Of a DNA stretch of 64,000 bases, positions 9,251 through 18,249 are shown piece after piece (the stretch's first letter is position 1; every line of letters begins with the position of its first letter). Position numbers and translations under genes: made by a program. The stretch is from Weissella hellenica (lineage in GTDB: Bacteria; Bacillota; Bacilli; Lactobacillales; Lactobacillaceae). The DNA is taken from positions 1-64,000 of the forward strand of contig NZ_BJEG01000006.1 of NCBI RefSeq assembly GCF_005405545.1, read 5' to 3'. The notes under the pieces are model-generated. The model was given only the letters and a program-made list of their open reading frames with translations. It was not told the origin of the DNA and did no database searches.

Positions 9251-9267
9251 AAAATGTACCACATTTT
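9251..9267. promoter_or_regulatory. Inverted repeat upstream of plsX, possible operator
   Basis: A perfect 17-base inverted repeat, AAAATGT-ACC-ACATTTT, lies about 52 bases before the plsX start codon, in the short gap after recG. Its size and symmetry fit a dimeric repressor site. It does not resemble the FabT or FapR consensus sequences I know. No T run follows, so it is not a terminator. The role is a guess. Confidence 0.35.
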
Positions 9268-9296
9268 AGTAATTTGGTGAAAACTTAAATGCTATT

Positions 9297-11333
9297 TTAA
9301 TCAAAATTACGATAACGATCCATCGTTTCCGACAGCATTTCTGCTAAAGCTTTCATATCAGGTGACTCATCCCAATCTGAGTTAGCAACAATATCAATTG
9401 ATTCTTCTTGCGCAATATTCATCATTGTTAAATCAGCAATCGGATCACCAACCCTAAATTCGGGCACACCTGATTGTCGATTCCCTAAAACATCACCTGC
9501 ACCACGTAATTCTAAATCTTTTTGCGCTAATACAAACCCATCCGTCGTAGCAACCATCGCTTCCATTCGGTCGATACCATATTGCGTTTTGGGATCACTT
9601 ACTAAAAACGTATAGGCTTGGCGAGAGCCACGTCCAACACGGCCACGTAACTGATGCAGTTGTGACAAGCCAAAACGATCAGCGTCTAAAATCATCATGA
9701 CTGTTGCATTAGGTACGTCCACACCAACTTCAATCACCGTCGTAGCAACCAAGACTTGAAACTCATTGTGCTTAAATGCACTCATGATCGTTTCTTTTTC
9801 ATCATTTGACAGACGACCATGTAAAAGACCAACTCTAAAATCTGGTGCAAAATACGCAGAGAGCTCTTCATAAACAGCCTGCGCATTTTGAACATCCAAC
9901 GTTTCTGATTCTTCGATTAGAGGTGTCACCACATACGCCTGTACACCACTAGTGAGCTGTTCTTTGATGAAACTAATTGCTTTTTCAAATTGATTATGCC
10001 GTAACCAATAAGTCTTGGTTTGTTTACGGCCTGCTGGTAATTGATCAATAATTGAAACATCCATCTCGCCGTAAGCCGTAATCGCTAAAGTTCTTGGAAT
10101 AGGTGTCGCTGTCATAGCTAAAATATCCGGATTAATCCCACCATTTCGTAGCGCAGCTCTTTGTTGGACACCAAACCGATGTTGTTCATCAATCACCGCT
10201 AAACCTAAATTATGAAACGCAATATCTGGTTGAATTAATGCATGTGTGCCAATGATAATATCAATATCGCCCATCACTAAATCATCTAAAATTTGGCGAC
10301 GTGCTGCTGCCTTAGTGGAACCCGTTAATAACTCTACGCGTACTTCATTTGGATCAAAAAAATTACCAATGGTTTGGGCATGTTGTTGTGCCAATATTTC
10401 AGTTGGGGCCATCAATGTTGCTTGCATACCCGCAGTAATAGCTGCATACATCGCTAAAACCGCAACAACTGTTTTACCAGATCCCACATCACCCTGTAAT
10501 AATCTATTCATATGTACCGGTCGGCGCATGTCACGAACAATTTCATTAACAACTTTCTTCTGCGCAGCCGTCAATTCAAACGGCAATTTTTTAATAAAGG
10601 CCTTTAATTTGTCATTGTTATAATCAACTGACCGGCCTTGATTATGACGATCCATTTGTTTAATCACTTGTAACCGCATTTGAAAAATAAAAAATTCCAT
10701 AAATGATGCTGTTCTGCGGGCAGCAGCAGCAACTTGTTCATCAGACGGTGCATGCATTCCAAATACAGTATCATGGTAGTTCATTAGGCGATATCGTTTT
10801 CTTAAATCATCTGGAATAATTTCTTGGGATAATTGTGCTTTATACTTTCCTAATGCTTGTAAAATTAAATCCTTAATGGTTCCAGCTTTAATTTCTTTAG
10901 ATGATGGATAAATGGCTTCTAATTCATCTTCACTATTTTTAGGCATCATTTTAATCGCAGCTAAACTTTGGTGCGTTTTACTATATGTACCATAAATCGC
11001 AACTTCATCACCGACATCAATATTTTTACCAAGCCATGGTTGATTAAAAAAAGAAATTTGAATCGTATCATGCTCAATTGTCATCCTAAAATTTAAACGT
11101 GTTTTTTTAAATCCCATTCGACTTATTACAGGTGGGGATGTCACAACGCCCTTAAATGTCGCCTTTTCACCATCTAGTGCTTGTGACGGTAATTTTTGTG
11201 CTAAGTCATTATAACGACGTGGATAGTACGTTAGTAAATCACTAACAGTAAAGACGCCTAATTTATTTAAAGCTTGTTCTCGTTTTGGACCGACACCTGA
11301 TAATTCTGCAATACTATCAAGTAAACTAGGCAT
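9297..11333 (-). CDS. recG: ATP-dependent DNA helicase RecG
   Basis: RecG remodels stalled forks and branch-migrates Holliday junctions. It has 678 residues, a normal length. The N-terminal wedge/OB domain (about 1-200) is followed by helicase domain 1 with Walker A GDVGSGKT and Walker B in the DEQH form, then helicase domain 2 with LHGRLSNDEKE and QLRGRVGRG. An ATG with GGAGAGAAG directly upstream sets the start. In many Firmicutes recG follows fakA and precedes plsX, as here. A hairpin terminator lies between fakA and recG. Confidence 0.98.
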   Translation of the reverse strand: MPSLLDSIAELSGVGPKREQALNKLGVFTVSDLLTYYPRRYNDLAQKLPSQALDGEKATFKGVVTSPPVISRMGFKKTRLNFRMTIEHDTIQISFFNQPWLGKNIDVGDEVAIYGTYSKTHQSLAAIKMMPKNSEDELEAIYPSSKEIKAGTIKDLILQALGKYKAQLSQEIIPDDLRKRYRLMNYHDTVFGMHAPSDEQVAAAARRTASFMEFFIFQMRLQVIKQMDRHNQGRSVDYNNDKLKAFIKKLPFELTAAQKKVVNEIVRDMRRPVHMNRLLQGDVGSGKTVVAVLAMYAAITAGMQATLMAPTEILAQQHAQTIGNFFDPNEVRVELLTGSTKAAARRQILDDLVMGDIDIIIGTHALIQPDIAFHNLGLAVIDEQHRFGVQQRAALRNGGINPDILAMTATPIPRTLAITAYGEMDVSIIDQLPAGRKQTKTYWLRHNQFEKAISFIKEQLTSGVQAYVVTPLIEESETLDVQNAQAVYEELSAYFAPDFRVGLLHGRLSNDEKETIMSAFKHNEFQVLVATTVIEVGVDVPNATVMMILDADRFGLSQLHQLRGRVGRGSRQAYTFLVSDPKTQYGIDRMEAMVATTDGFVLAQKDLELRGAGDVLGNRQSGVPEFRVGDPIADLTMMNIAQEESIDIVANSDWDESPDMKALAEMLSETMDRYRNFD

Positions 11334-11363
11334 ACTTCTCTCCGATCATCTATTAAAACGAAT

Positions 11364-11399
11364 AAAAGATCCTTAGTAGCTAAGCACTAAAGACCTTTT
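11364..11399 (-). terminator. Terminator between fakA and recG
   Basis: A long imperfect hairpin: on the minus strand AAAAGGTCTTTAGT, an eight-base loop, then ACTAAGGATCTTTT, with two mismatches and a short terminal T run. It lies 60 bases after the fakA stop. The T run is short, so termination may be partial and allow read-through into recG. Confidence 0.6.
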
Positions 11400-11459
11400 C
11401 TTAATTCTGACATACTTCTGTAGCTCATTCATGTCAATGTGCTAACCCACGTTAGAACT

Positions 11460-13148
11460 TTATTCAACTGAAATCAAAATTGGATATAATGGTTGACCAC
11501 CATCATGAATTTCAAATTCTAATTCGTCATCCAATGATTCACCAACTTGTTGCAATGCTTGCGCATCAGCAACATTGGCATCTTGACCATAATAAATTGT
11601 TACCAATTCTGATTCTTCATCAGTCATTTTTTCAAGTAACTTTGCAGCTGCCTGATTAATATTAGCATCTGGCACTGCAACAACGATTTCACCATCTAAC
11701 AAACCAATCGCATCACCAGTTTGAATAGACAAACCGTTAATCGTTGTGCTACGAACTGATGTCGTCACAGAACCTGACTTGACATCAACCAATGCATCTT
11801 GCATTGATATCACATTTTCTTCAAGTGATTTCATCTGGTCATAACCCAAGACTAGTGCTGTTAGGCCTTGTTGCATCGTCTTTGTTTTAACAACCTTGAC
11901 TGGTATATCTGCTAGCTCAACTGCTTGTTCAGCTGCCATCACAATGTTCCCATCATTTGGCAAAATAATAGCAGATGTTGCATGACTATCAGTAATAGCT
12001 TTCAACAAATCTTGAGTTGAGGGTGCTTGTTGACTATCAATGATCACAGTAGCCCCAGTAGAAGCAAAAATTTCTTTAATGCCTTCACCAGCAGCAGTTG
12101 TAATTACTGCAATCTCAGGTGATTGTGTCTCTGTTCGCACTGCATGATTTTGAGATTTTTGCTCAGCAGCAACAGTTGCTGCTTCTACTTGTTGATCACG
12201 CATGTTATCAACCTTCACTTTACGAAGTGAACCAAATTGTGTCCCCCAGTTAATCACATTACCTGGATCTTCAGTGTGCACATGCACTTTAACAACATCG
12301 TCATCATTAATAACCAATAAAGAATCGCCTAACTTAGCCAAATGATTGTAAAAAGTATCATAATCAAAATCTTGATTATATGTTGTTCCCTTGGCAATGT
12401 CTACCATAATTTCAGTACAGTAGCCATAAGTAATATCATCAGGATTCAACTCACCTTGTACACCTGCATTGTGCAATGACAGCACCATTGCATCTAGGTT
12501 GGCATTATCTAGCTCAGTCTTAACTTCTTGTCCTGATAAAACAGCATAAAATGCACTCAAAACAATCACTAATCCTTGACCACCTGAGTCAACAACCCCA
12601 ACTTCTTTTAATACTGGTAACAAATCAGGCGTCGAGGCCAAAGCTTTTTCAGCTGCTGCCAAAGCATCCGCCATAACTTGTGTTGCATCATCAGAACTTT
12701 TAGCTGTACGATTTGCTGCTGCTGCCGCCTCACGAATAACAGTTAGAATAGTTCCTTCGGTAGGCTTCATAACTGCCTTATAAGCCGTCTCAGCACCACC
12801 CATTAGTGCATCTGCTAAATCACGTGCTGATAAGTTTTCCTTATCTGCAATTTTAGCAGCAAAACCACGAAATATTTGTGACAAGATAACCCCAGAATTA
12901 CCACGGGCTCCCATCAATAGGCCCTTAGCAGTCGCTTTAGCTAACTGACCAAGGTGCGTATTAGCTTCGTTTCGCTCGTATTCAGCGCCACTTGCCATTG
13001 ACAAAGTCATGTTTGTACCAGTATCGCCATCGGGAACCGGGAAAACATTTAATTTATTAATTTTTTCCGCATTATTTTTTAACGCATCAGCTGCTGCGTT
13101 AATCATTTTACCAAATTCAACATTAGTAATTGTCGTTACAACTTCCAC
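11460..13148 (-). CDS. fakA: Fatty acid kinase subunit FakA (DAK2 domain)
   Basis: FakA is the ATP-binding subunit of fatty acid kinase, which with FakB phosphorylates exogenous fatty acids to acyl-phosphate. It has about 562 residues: an N-terminal DAK2/DhaL domain with the nucleotide and Mg signature NVFPVPDGDTGTNM, a middle domain, and a C-terminal FakB-interacting domain. The reading frame is open from a TTG at 13157, but that codon abuts AAGGAG. The GTG at 13148 lies nine bases from the same site and is the better start. It follows asp23 as in many Firmicutes (yloU-yloV). Its product feeds the same acyl-phosphate pool as PlsX, encoded nearby. Confidence 0.93.
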   Translation of the reverse strand: MEVVTTITNVEFGKMINAAADALKNNAEKINKLNVFPVPDGDTGTNMTLSMASGAEYERNEANTHLGQLAKATAKGLLMGARGNSGVILSQIFRGFAAKIADKENLSARDLADALMGGAETAYKAVMKPTEGTILTVIREAAAAANRTAKSSDDATQVMADALAAAEKALASTPDLLPVLKEVGVVDSGGQGLVIVLSAFYAVLSGQEVKTELDNANLDAMVLSLHNAGVQGELNPDDITYGYCTEIMVDIAKGTTYNQDFDYDTFYNHLAKLGDSLLVINDDDVVKVHVHTEDPGNVINWGTQFGSLRKVKVDNMRDQQVEAATVAAEQKSQNHAVRTETQSPEIAVITTAAGEGIKEIFASTGATVIIDSQQAPSTQDLLKAITDSHATSAIILPNDGNIVMAAEQAVELADIPVKVVKTKTMQQGLTALVLGYDQMKSLEENVISMQDALVDVKSGSVTTSVRSTTINGLSIQTGDAIGLLDGEIVVAVPDANINQAAAKLLEKMTDEESELVTIYYGQDANVADAQALQQVGESLDDELEFEIHDGGQPLYPILISVE

Positions 13149-13172
13149 CGTATTCAACTCCTTATAACCAGG

Positions 13173-13535
13173 CTAATCTCCTAGTATACGCACACCTTGA
13201 ACCGTTACATTGACACTGCTAGCAACAATGCCTAACATTACATTCAAATCATTCTTCACACGTGCTTGTACACTTTTTGAAATTTCGGAAATCTTCAAGC
13301 CATACCCAACAATAATATGAACATCTACTGTGACGCCACCATCTTGTTGACGAACAACCACGCCCTTTGAGAAGCTATCACCATTTAATATTTGATTTAC
13401 ACCATCACGCAATGGATTTTGGCTTGCCATACCAACAACACCGTAGTTATCAGTTACAGCACCACCCACGATTGTTGCGATGACATCATTTTCAATTTCA
13501 ATTGCACCTTGTGCTGTTTGGATCTTCACTGCCAT
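13173..13535 (-). CDS. Asp23/Gls24 family protein (YloU)
   Basis: A 120-residue Asp23/Gls24 (DUF322) protein, MAVKIQTAQGAIEIENDVIA onwards, with the typical conserved core (GVVGMASQNPLRDGV, DVHIIVGYG). Members are small, often membrane-surface-associated or envelope stress proteins; the YloU branch is always next to fakA and its exact role is unsettled. A start at 13550 is open, but GGAGG lies eight bases before the ATG at 13535. It is first in the asp23-fakA unit, with an extended -10 promoter 31 bases upstream. Confidence 0.92.
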   Translation of the reverse strand: MAVKIQTAQGAIEIENDVIATIVGGAVTDNYGVVGMASQNPLRDGVNQILNGDSFSKGVVVRQQDGGVTVDVHIIVGYGLKISEISKSVQARVKNDLNVMLGIVASSVNVTVQGVRILGD

Positions 13536-13565
13536 TAGAATGACCTCCATATTAAGCTATATATT

Positions 13566-13574
13566 ATTTTACCA
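13566..13574 (-). promoter_or_regulatory. Extended -10 promoter of asp23-fakA
   Basis: The minus strand reads TGGTAAAAT, an extended -10 element about 31 bases upstream of the asp23 start. The -35 region (ATTAAA, 17 bases up) is weak. Confidence 0.5.
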
Positions 13575-13645
13575 CATGTGCTGACCGTTTAATTTATCTA
13601 TGAACCATCATAATCATGTTTATTAATATACAAACGCTAGATAAA

Positions 13646-13673
13646 GAAAAAAGCTACCAAACGGTAGCTTTAA
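13646..13673 (-). terminator. Terminator after rpmB
   Basis: The hairpin AAAGCTACC-AAAC-GGTAGCTTT ends four bases from the rpmB stop codon, with A and T runs on its sides. It isolates rpmB as a single-gene transcript. Confidence 0.85.
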
Positions 13674-13677
13674 ATTC

Positions 13678-13878
13678 TTATACACGCTCAATTGAACCGT
13701 TCTTCAAACCAGACTTCAAAGTACGAGCTGATAGGTACACCTTCTTAGGTGCTGAACCGTTAATCTTAACCGTCACTTTTTGCAAGTTTGGCTTCCAGCT
13801 ACGACGACTTGAGTTAAGGGCGTGTGAACGTTGGTTACCGAAACGAGTACGCTTTCCATTGACTGCATCAACTGCCAT
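13678..13878 (-). CDS. rpmB: 50S ribosomal protein L28
   Basis: L28 of the large ribosomal subunit, 66 residues (family usually 60-78). The core [17 protein letters not shown] and [10 protein letters not shown] are diagnostic. The N-terminal Cys pair and later Cys residues of the zinc-binding form are absent, so this is the cysteine-free version. The start is at 13878 ([20 protein letters not shown]), seven bases after GGAGGG; an upstream ATG at 13893 overlaps that site. It is transcribed alone between its own promoter and terminator. Confidence 0.96.
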   Translation of the reverse strand: MAVDAVNGKRTRFGNQRSHALNSSRRSWKPNLQKVTVKINGSAPKKVYLSARTLKSGLKNGSIERV

Positions 13879-13934
13879 ATGTTTACCCTCCAATCTTAAG
13901 CTCTTTTAATTCAGTGCTTTTATTTACTTGAATA

Positions 13935-13963
13935 ATAATACCAAACCAATGCACAATAAGCAA
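13935..13963 (-). promoter_or_regulatory. Promoter of rpmB
   Basis: On the minus strand TTGCTT (13958-13963), a 17-base spacer, and TATTAT (13935-13940), with TGG before the -10. This is the most complete sigma-70-type promoter in this part of the window, 57 bases upstream of the rpmB start codon. Confidence 0.7.
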
Positions 13964-13970
13964 GGGTTTT

Positions 13971-13994
13971 GTGTAAAGTATTTTTACTTTACAC
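13971..13994. terminator. Perfect hairpin after thiN, T run on plus strand only
   Basis: A perfect 10-base-pair inverted repeat GTGTAAAGTA-TTTT-TACTTTACAC lies two bases beyond the thiN stop. On the minus strand, the direction of all local genes, it is followed by AAAACCC, so it lacks the T run of an intrinsic terminator. On the plus strand it is followed by TTTTATT. It may cap antisense transcription or protect the thiN mRNA end. Confidence 0.5.
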
Positions 13995-13996
13995 TT

Positions 13997-14665
13997 TTAT
14001 TGCTCCGCAGTTTGTCCAATTAAGTCCCGACTTTGTATCACTGCGACAATGCCACTTTCGAACGAAAAATGATTTTCATTGCCTACAAATTCATTAGATG
14101 AGAATGAAAATGGATTACCTGACCAATCCTTTAGATGGTACTTTTCATCAACTAATGTTAAACCAGTAACGGGTGTTAATGGCATAAAACCAAGATATTT
14201 CATATCTGGATCTTTCATAATCTTATGCTCGCCAGGTAAGTAAAAATTAATGCGGTTAATACGATCAATAATTGTGACTTTTTGAAGCATATTTTCAAAT
14301 CTAGTTTGCGTAAAAATCCAAATATTAGACAATAATTGATCAATTCGGCCACCTGTCGCACCATAAATTTCAATTTCATCTGGATTATATTGTTCTTGAA
14401 TTAAGGTTAATAATAATTCTGTATCTGTATCATCCTTTTCAGGCTTTACACTCCCAATATTAGGCAATTTTTCAATGATATCCCGCCGTTCTGTTTGTGT
14501 AACGGAATCAAAATCACCAACTGTCAAAATCGGTGTTTGTCCCAAAGCCAACAGACGTAATGACCCTCGATCTGCAGCAGCCCAAGGCCCCGACAATTGT
14601 CCACTTTTTAGACTATCAGGCCATTCAGAAATGGGACCACCAACTAACAAACGTATGCGTTCCAT
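13997..14665 (-). CDS. thiN: Thiamine pyrophosphokinase
   Basis: ThiN transfers pyrophosphate from ATP to thiamine to give the active cofactor. It has 222 residues, normal for the family. Visible signatures are an early GSLRLLALGQTPILTVGDFDSV block and PEKDDTDTELLL followed by ATGGRIDQLLSN. The start codon overlaps the rpe stop (TAATG), so the two are translationally coupled. It is last in the priA-to-thiN operon. Thiamine diphosphate is the cofactor of phosphoketolase in heterofermenters, and rpe supplies that enzyme's substrate; this pairing is conserved well beyond heterofermenters, so I do not read more into it. Confidence 0.95.
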   Translation of the reverse strand: MERIRLLVGGPISEWPDSLKSGQLSGPWAAADRGSLRLLALGQTPILTVGDFDSVTQTERRDIIEKLPNIGSVKPEKDDTDTELLLTLIQEQYNPDEIEIYGATGGRIDQLLSNIWIFTQTRFENMLQKVTIIDRINRINFYLPGEHKIMKDPDMKYLGFMPLTPVTGLTLVDEKYHLKDWSGNPFSFSSNEFVGNENHFSFESGIVAVIQSRDLIGQTAEQ

Positions 14666-15324
14666 TAATCTGTCGTAACCGCCTTTAAGCGGGCAATTTT
14701 GGCAACTGGATCTACTTTATCATATACATATGAACCTGCCACTGCAACGGTTGCGCCAGCTTCATACGCCAATTTAGTCGTCTCATCATTAGCACCACCA
14801 TCGATTTCAATATCAAAATCGTAGCCTTTTTCTGCTTTAATTTTTGCCAATGTTGCAATTTTAGCAATCATTTCAGGCAGAAACTTTTGTCCACCAAACC
14901 CTGGATTAACAGTCATAACTAATACTTGATCAACCATGTGTAGTACAGGCTCAATCAAAGATACTGCGGTTCCCGGGTTAATAACAACTTCTGCTTTAAT
15001 ACCATGTCCCTTAATTTGTTGCAAGGCCCGATGGATATGATTTGTTGCTTCATAATGCACGCCAATAATATCAGCACCAGCTTGGGCAAATTCATCAATA
15101 TAACGTTCAGGATTAACGGCCATTAAATGCACATCCAAAATCATTTTAGTTTTTGGTCGTAACGCTTTTACCCAATTAGGACCATATGCAATTGATGGGA
15201 CAAACAACCCATCCATCACATCAATGTGTAACAATTCTGCCCCAGCTTCTTCAACTGTACGGACATCACGTTCCAAGTTCAAATAATCTGCAGCTAAAAT
15301 TGATGGTGCTACCTTAATTGTCAT
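14665..15324 (-). CDS. rpe: Ribulose-phosphate 3-epimerase
   Basis: Rpe interconverts ribulose 5-phosphate and xylulose 5-phosphate. It has 219 residues in a TIM-barrel fold. Signatures seen: APSILAADYLNLERDV at the start, the metal-site LLHIDVMDGLFVPSIAYGPN, VNPGFGGQKFLPEM, and DIEIDGGAN. In a phosphoketolase-type fermenter this step feeds the main carbon flow. It lies 26 bases after rsgA, with AGAGGGA before the ATG, and overlaps thiN. Confidence 0.97.
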   Translation of the reverse strand: MTIKVAPSILAADYLNLERDVRTVEEAGAELLHIDVMDGLFVPSIAYGPNWVKALRPKTKMILDVHLMAVNPERYIDEFAQAGADIIGVHYEATNHIHRALQQIKGHGIKAEVVINPGTAVSLIEPVLHMVDQVLVMTVNPGFGGQKFLPEMIAKIATLAKIKAEKGYDFDIEIDGGANDETTKLAYEAGATVAVAGSYVYDKVDPVAKIARLKAVTTD

Positions 15325-15350
15325 AATTTTTTCCCTCTTTAACGTATTAT

Positions 15351-16265
15351 TTAATGTTTTTTATCATGTTTATTATAAACCGGGCGACGACCTGCAATCA
15401 AATCATAGAACAATTTATAATTTTCATAACGTGATGCCATAATCTCACCTTGTGAAACAGCTTCTTTAACCGCACAATTTGGTTCATTTAGATGAACACA
15501 ACCTCTAAAACGACAATTGCTGGCATAATCGTTCAGTTCACGAAAATATTGTCCCAACTCACGGGCAGGCATATCAAAAACTTCAAAAGCTGAAAAACCA
15601 GGTGTATCAGCAACCAAGCCACCATATAACGCAATTAAAGAAACCTGACGTGTCGTATGCTTTCCACGACTCAATGCTTGCGATACTTCTCCTGTCGCCA
15701 AGTTAAGTTCTGGTGAAAGATGATTCAACAACGTACTTTTCCCAGCTCCAGTTTGTCCCATCAAAACTGTTAGTTTATCTCCTAAGAGTTTTTCAACCGT
15801 TTTTAAACTTGTTTCATCAAAAGCCTCATCGGGCCAAACAACTTGATAACCAATTTCTCGATAGCCAGCAACAATATCTGCAAATGAAGCTGTTTCTTCT
15901 CTAGTCAATAGATCTGTTTTCGTAAAATAAATAACTGGTTCAATATTTTTTTCTTCTAAAGCAACTAATTGACGATCTAACAAATTGCTTGACCAGTCTG
16001 GCATTTTAACCGCTGTCACGACAATCACTTGGTCGACATTTGCTACGGGTGGTCTCACGATACTATTTTTACGTTGGTCAATCGCTAAAATATAACCTTC
16101 TTTAGATGTTTGGGCACTAAACGTTACCCAATCGCCAACTAACGGTTTTAAATCTTTTTTACGAAAATTCCCACGTGCTCGGGTACGAAACAAAGTGCCC
16201 TCAGCCGTTAAAACATCGTAAAAGCCAGCTAATGCCAACTGAATTTGTCCATGGTATTCTGCCAT
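15351..16265 (-). CDS. rsgA: Ribosome small subunit GTPase RsgA
   Basis: RsgA is a circularly permuted GTPase that checks late 30S maturation. It has 304 residues: an N-terminal OB fold (about 1-70), a permuted G domain with G4 (FTKTD) before G1 (GQTGAGKSTLLNHL) and G3 (DTPG), and a C-terminal zinc finger (CRFRGCVHLNEPNC). All key residues are present. It directly follows prkC; RsgA is a known in vitro substrate of PASTA kinases in Bacillus, so the linkage may be meaningful. Confidence 0.97.
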   Translation of the reverse strand: MAEYHGQIQLALAGFYDVLTAEGTLFRTRARGNFRKKDLKPLVGDWVTFSAQTSKEGYILAIDQRKNSIVRPPVANVDQVIVVTAVKMPDWSSNLLDRQLVALEEKNIEPVIYFTKTDLLTREETASFADIVAGYREIGYQVVWPDEAFDETSLKTVEKLLGDKLTVLMGQTGAGKSTLLNHLSPELNLATGEVSQALSRGKHTTRQVSLIALYGGLVADTPGFSAFEVFDMPARELGQYFRELNDYASNCRFRGCVHLNEPNCAVKEAVSQGEIMASRYENYKLFYDLIAGRRPVYNKHDKKH

Positions 16266-16287
16266 CGATTCTCCTATCTAAATATGG

Positions 16288-18249
16288 TTAATCATCATCT
16301 GAATCTTCAGAACCTGATGATTGTGACACTGATGGTGTTGATGCGCTGTCATTTTCGTCTGCACTGCTTGTCTCACTTGCACCACTACTTTGTGAAGATT
16401 CACTAGACTGCTCTGATTCCTCATCGTCTTCATCATCCGATACACTTGATGACGTCGATGCTGAAGTTGATGATTCATGTCTCGATTCTGAAGGCCTTTC
16501 TTCAGCGGAACTTGACGTAACAACTGGTCCTTTTGACAAAGTCACTAACATTGTCTCGTTTTTAGCAACTTTAATACCGGGTACAATTGATTGTGATACA
16601 ACTCTGCCTCGTGTGATGTCATTAGAATTAACACTATCAAAATTAACCATCACACCATTTTTTTGTGCCCATACTAAAACTGTACTTTGAGATTTACCTG
16701 TAAAGTCAGGAACAGTATGTTTCTTTGGACCTTTTGAAACACTAAATTTCACCTTTGTTTTACCAGGTAAAACCCGATCTTCAGCATTAATATTTTGTTC
16801 AATAATATAACCCTTAGGCACAGTGTCATCTGCAATTTTCTTTTGGGATACTTTATACCCCTTATCTTCTAATTGTTCACGAACGGAACTATATTTTTCA
16901 TTTACATAGTCACCGAAGCGCACTTTGGCTGACCCCTTGGATACCACTAAGTTAATTACTGTATTAACCGGCACAGCCTTATTACGTGTTGGATCGGTTT
17001 TAACAACCTTCCCTTGCTCAATTGCATCAGAACGTGTTTCAGTAATGTCACCAACCTTTAAGCCGTCCTCTTTAATTGTCCTTATGGCATTTGCTTGGGT
17101 CATCCCTGTTACATCAGACACATGTACCTTATCTGGTTGCATAGCACCGTAGATAAAAAATCCGATTAATAGCACCACAATCAAAATGATTGCACTCAAG
17201 AAATAACGCTTCTTTTTTTTATTAGTTTTGGGCTTAAGCGTCATTTTATCTGACGCCGTTTGTGGCTTTAATGGTATTTGTTGCGCTGTTGCTTTTAAAT
17301 CATTTGAACTTGTTTGAATCGATTGTTGATCAGCCATAGACTGAATATCAGCTAGCGGGATAATTTTAGTTTCTGTATTATCTTCTGGCGTCATATCCGA
17401 ATCATGCCACCGAGGTTCATTAATGCGATTTGCTGACAAGGCTGTTGCAAGATCTTCTGACATAGCTTGTGCAGAAGCATAACGACTCATTGGATTTTTA
17501 GCTGTTGCTTTAAAAATAACATTTTCTAAAGCTTGTGGTACACGTGGATCGACATCACGGACCGATGGCATTGGACTTTGCGTATGTTTTACTGCAATGG
17601 CAACAGCGGTCTCACCATCAAATGGAACATGCCCTGTAATCATTTCAAAGAGCATAATACCTAGTGAATAGATGTCACTACGATTCGATGCAACATCCCC
17701 ACGTACCTGCTCAGGTGCCATATAATGAACTGACCCAATAGCCGTATTAGTCTGTGTCATACCAAATGAACTTTGAGCTCTAGCGATACCAAAATCAGAA
17801 ATTTTTGCTTCACCATCATTACTAATTAAAATATTTTGTGGTTTTAAATCCCGATGAATAATGCCTGCTTGATGAGCTACTGCTATTCCAGCTAAAATTT
17901 CGCGCATGATATCAATTATGCGACTAACCGGAATAGGCCAGTTTTGCGCAATATAACGTTTTAAATCCATCCCTGAAACAAATTCAGTAACCAAATATTG
18001 TGAGCCACCCTCTTCACCATAATCATACACTTCAATGATATTTGGATGTAAAATTGATGAAGTAGCTTCAATTTCATTGCTAAAACGGCGCCGTGTTTTT
18101 TCATCGTCTTGCATATCAAAGCGCATTAATTTTAATGAGACATCCCGATCTAAAATAATATCATGTGCACGATAGACATTGGCCATACCACCTTCACCAA
18201 GTGACTTTATAATGCGATAACGTTCACCAATTAATTGATTTTTTCGCAT
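16288..18249 (-). CDS. prkC: PASTA-domain Ser/Thr protein kinase
   Basis: A membrane Ser/Thr kinase (PrkC/StkP type) that senses peptidoglycan and controls growth and division. It has 653 residues. Kinase domain about 11-275: Gly loop GEGGMANVY, Lys40, HRDLKPQN (Asp134), DFG (152-154). A cytoplasmic linker follows, then one membrane helix (about 345-367) and three extracellular PASTA repeats (about 370-575). The last roughly 75 residues are a low-complexity tail of Ser, Glu and Asp ending SEDSDDD, outside the cell if the topology is standard. The start overlaps the stop of its partner phosphatase gene stp by one base. Confidence 0.97.
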   Translation of the reverse strand: MRKNQLIGERYRIIKSLGEGGMANVYRAHDIILDRDVSLKLMRFDMQDDEKTRRRFSNEIEATSSILHPNIIEVYDYGEEGGSQYLVTEFVSGMDLKRYIAQNWPIPVSRIIDIMREILAGIAVAHQAGIIHRDLKPQNILISNDGEAKISDFGIARAQSSFGMTQTNTAIGSVHYMAPEQVRGDVASNRSDIYSLGIMLFEMITGHVPFDGETAVAIAVKHTQSPMPSVRDVDPRVPQALENVIFKATAKNPMSRYASAQAMSEDLATALSANRINEPRWHDSDMTPEDNTETKIIPLADIQSMADQQSIQTSSNDLKATAQQIPLKPQTASDKMTLKPKTNKKKKRYFLSAIILIVVLLIGFFIYGAMQPDKVHVSDVTGMTQANAIRTIKEDGLKVGDITETRSDAIEQGKVVKTDPTRNKAVPVNTVINLVVSKGSAKVRFGDYVNEKYSSVREQLEDKGYKVSQKKIADDTVPKGYIIEQNINAEDRVLPGKTKVKFSVSKGPKKHTVPDFTGKSQSTVLVWAQKNGVMVNFDSVNSNDITRGRVVSQSIVPGIKVAKNETMLVTLSKGPVVTSSSAEERPSESRHESSTSASTSSSVSDDEDDEESEQSSESSQSSGASETSSADENDSASTPSVSQSSGSEDSDDD

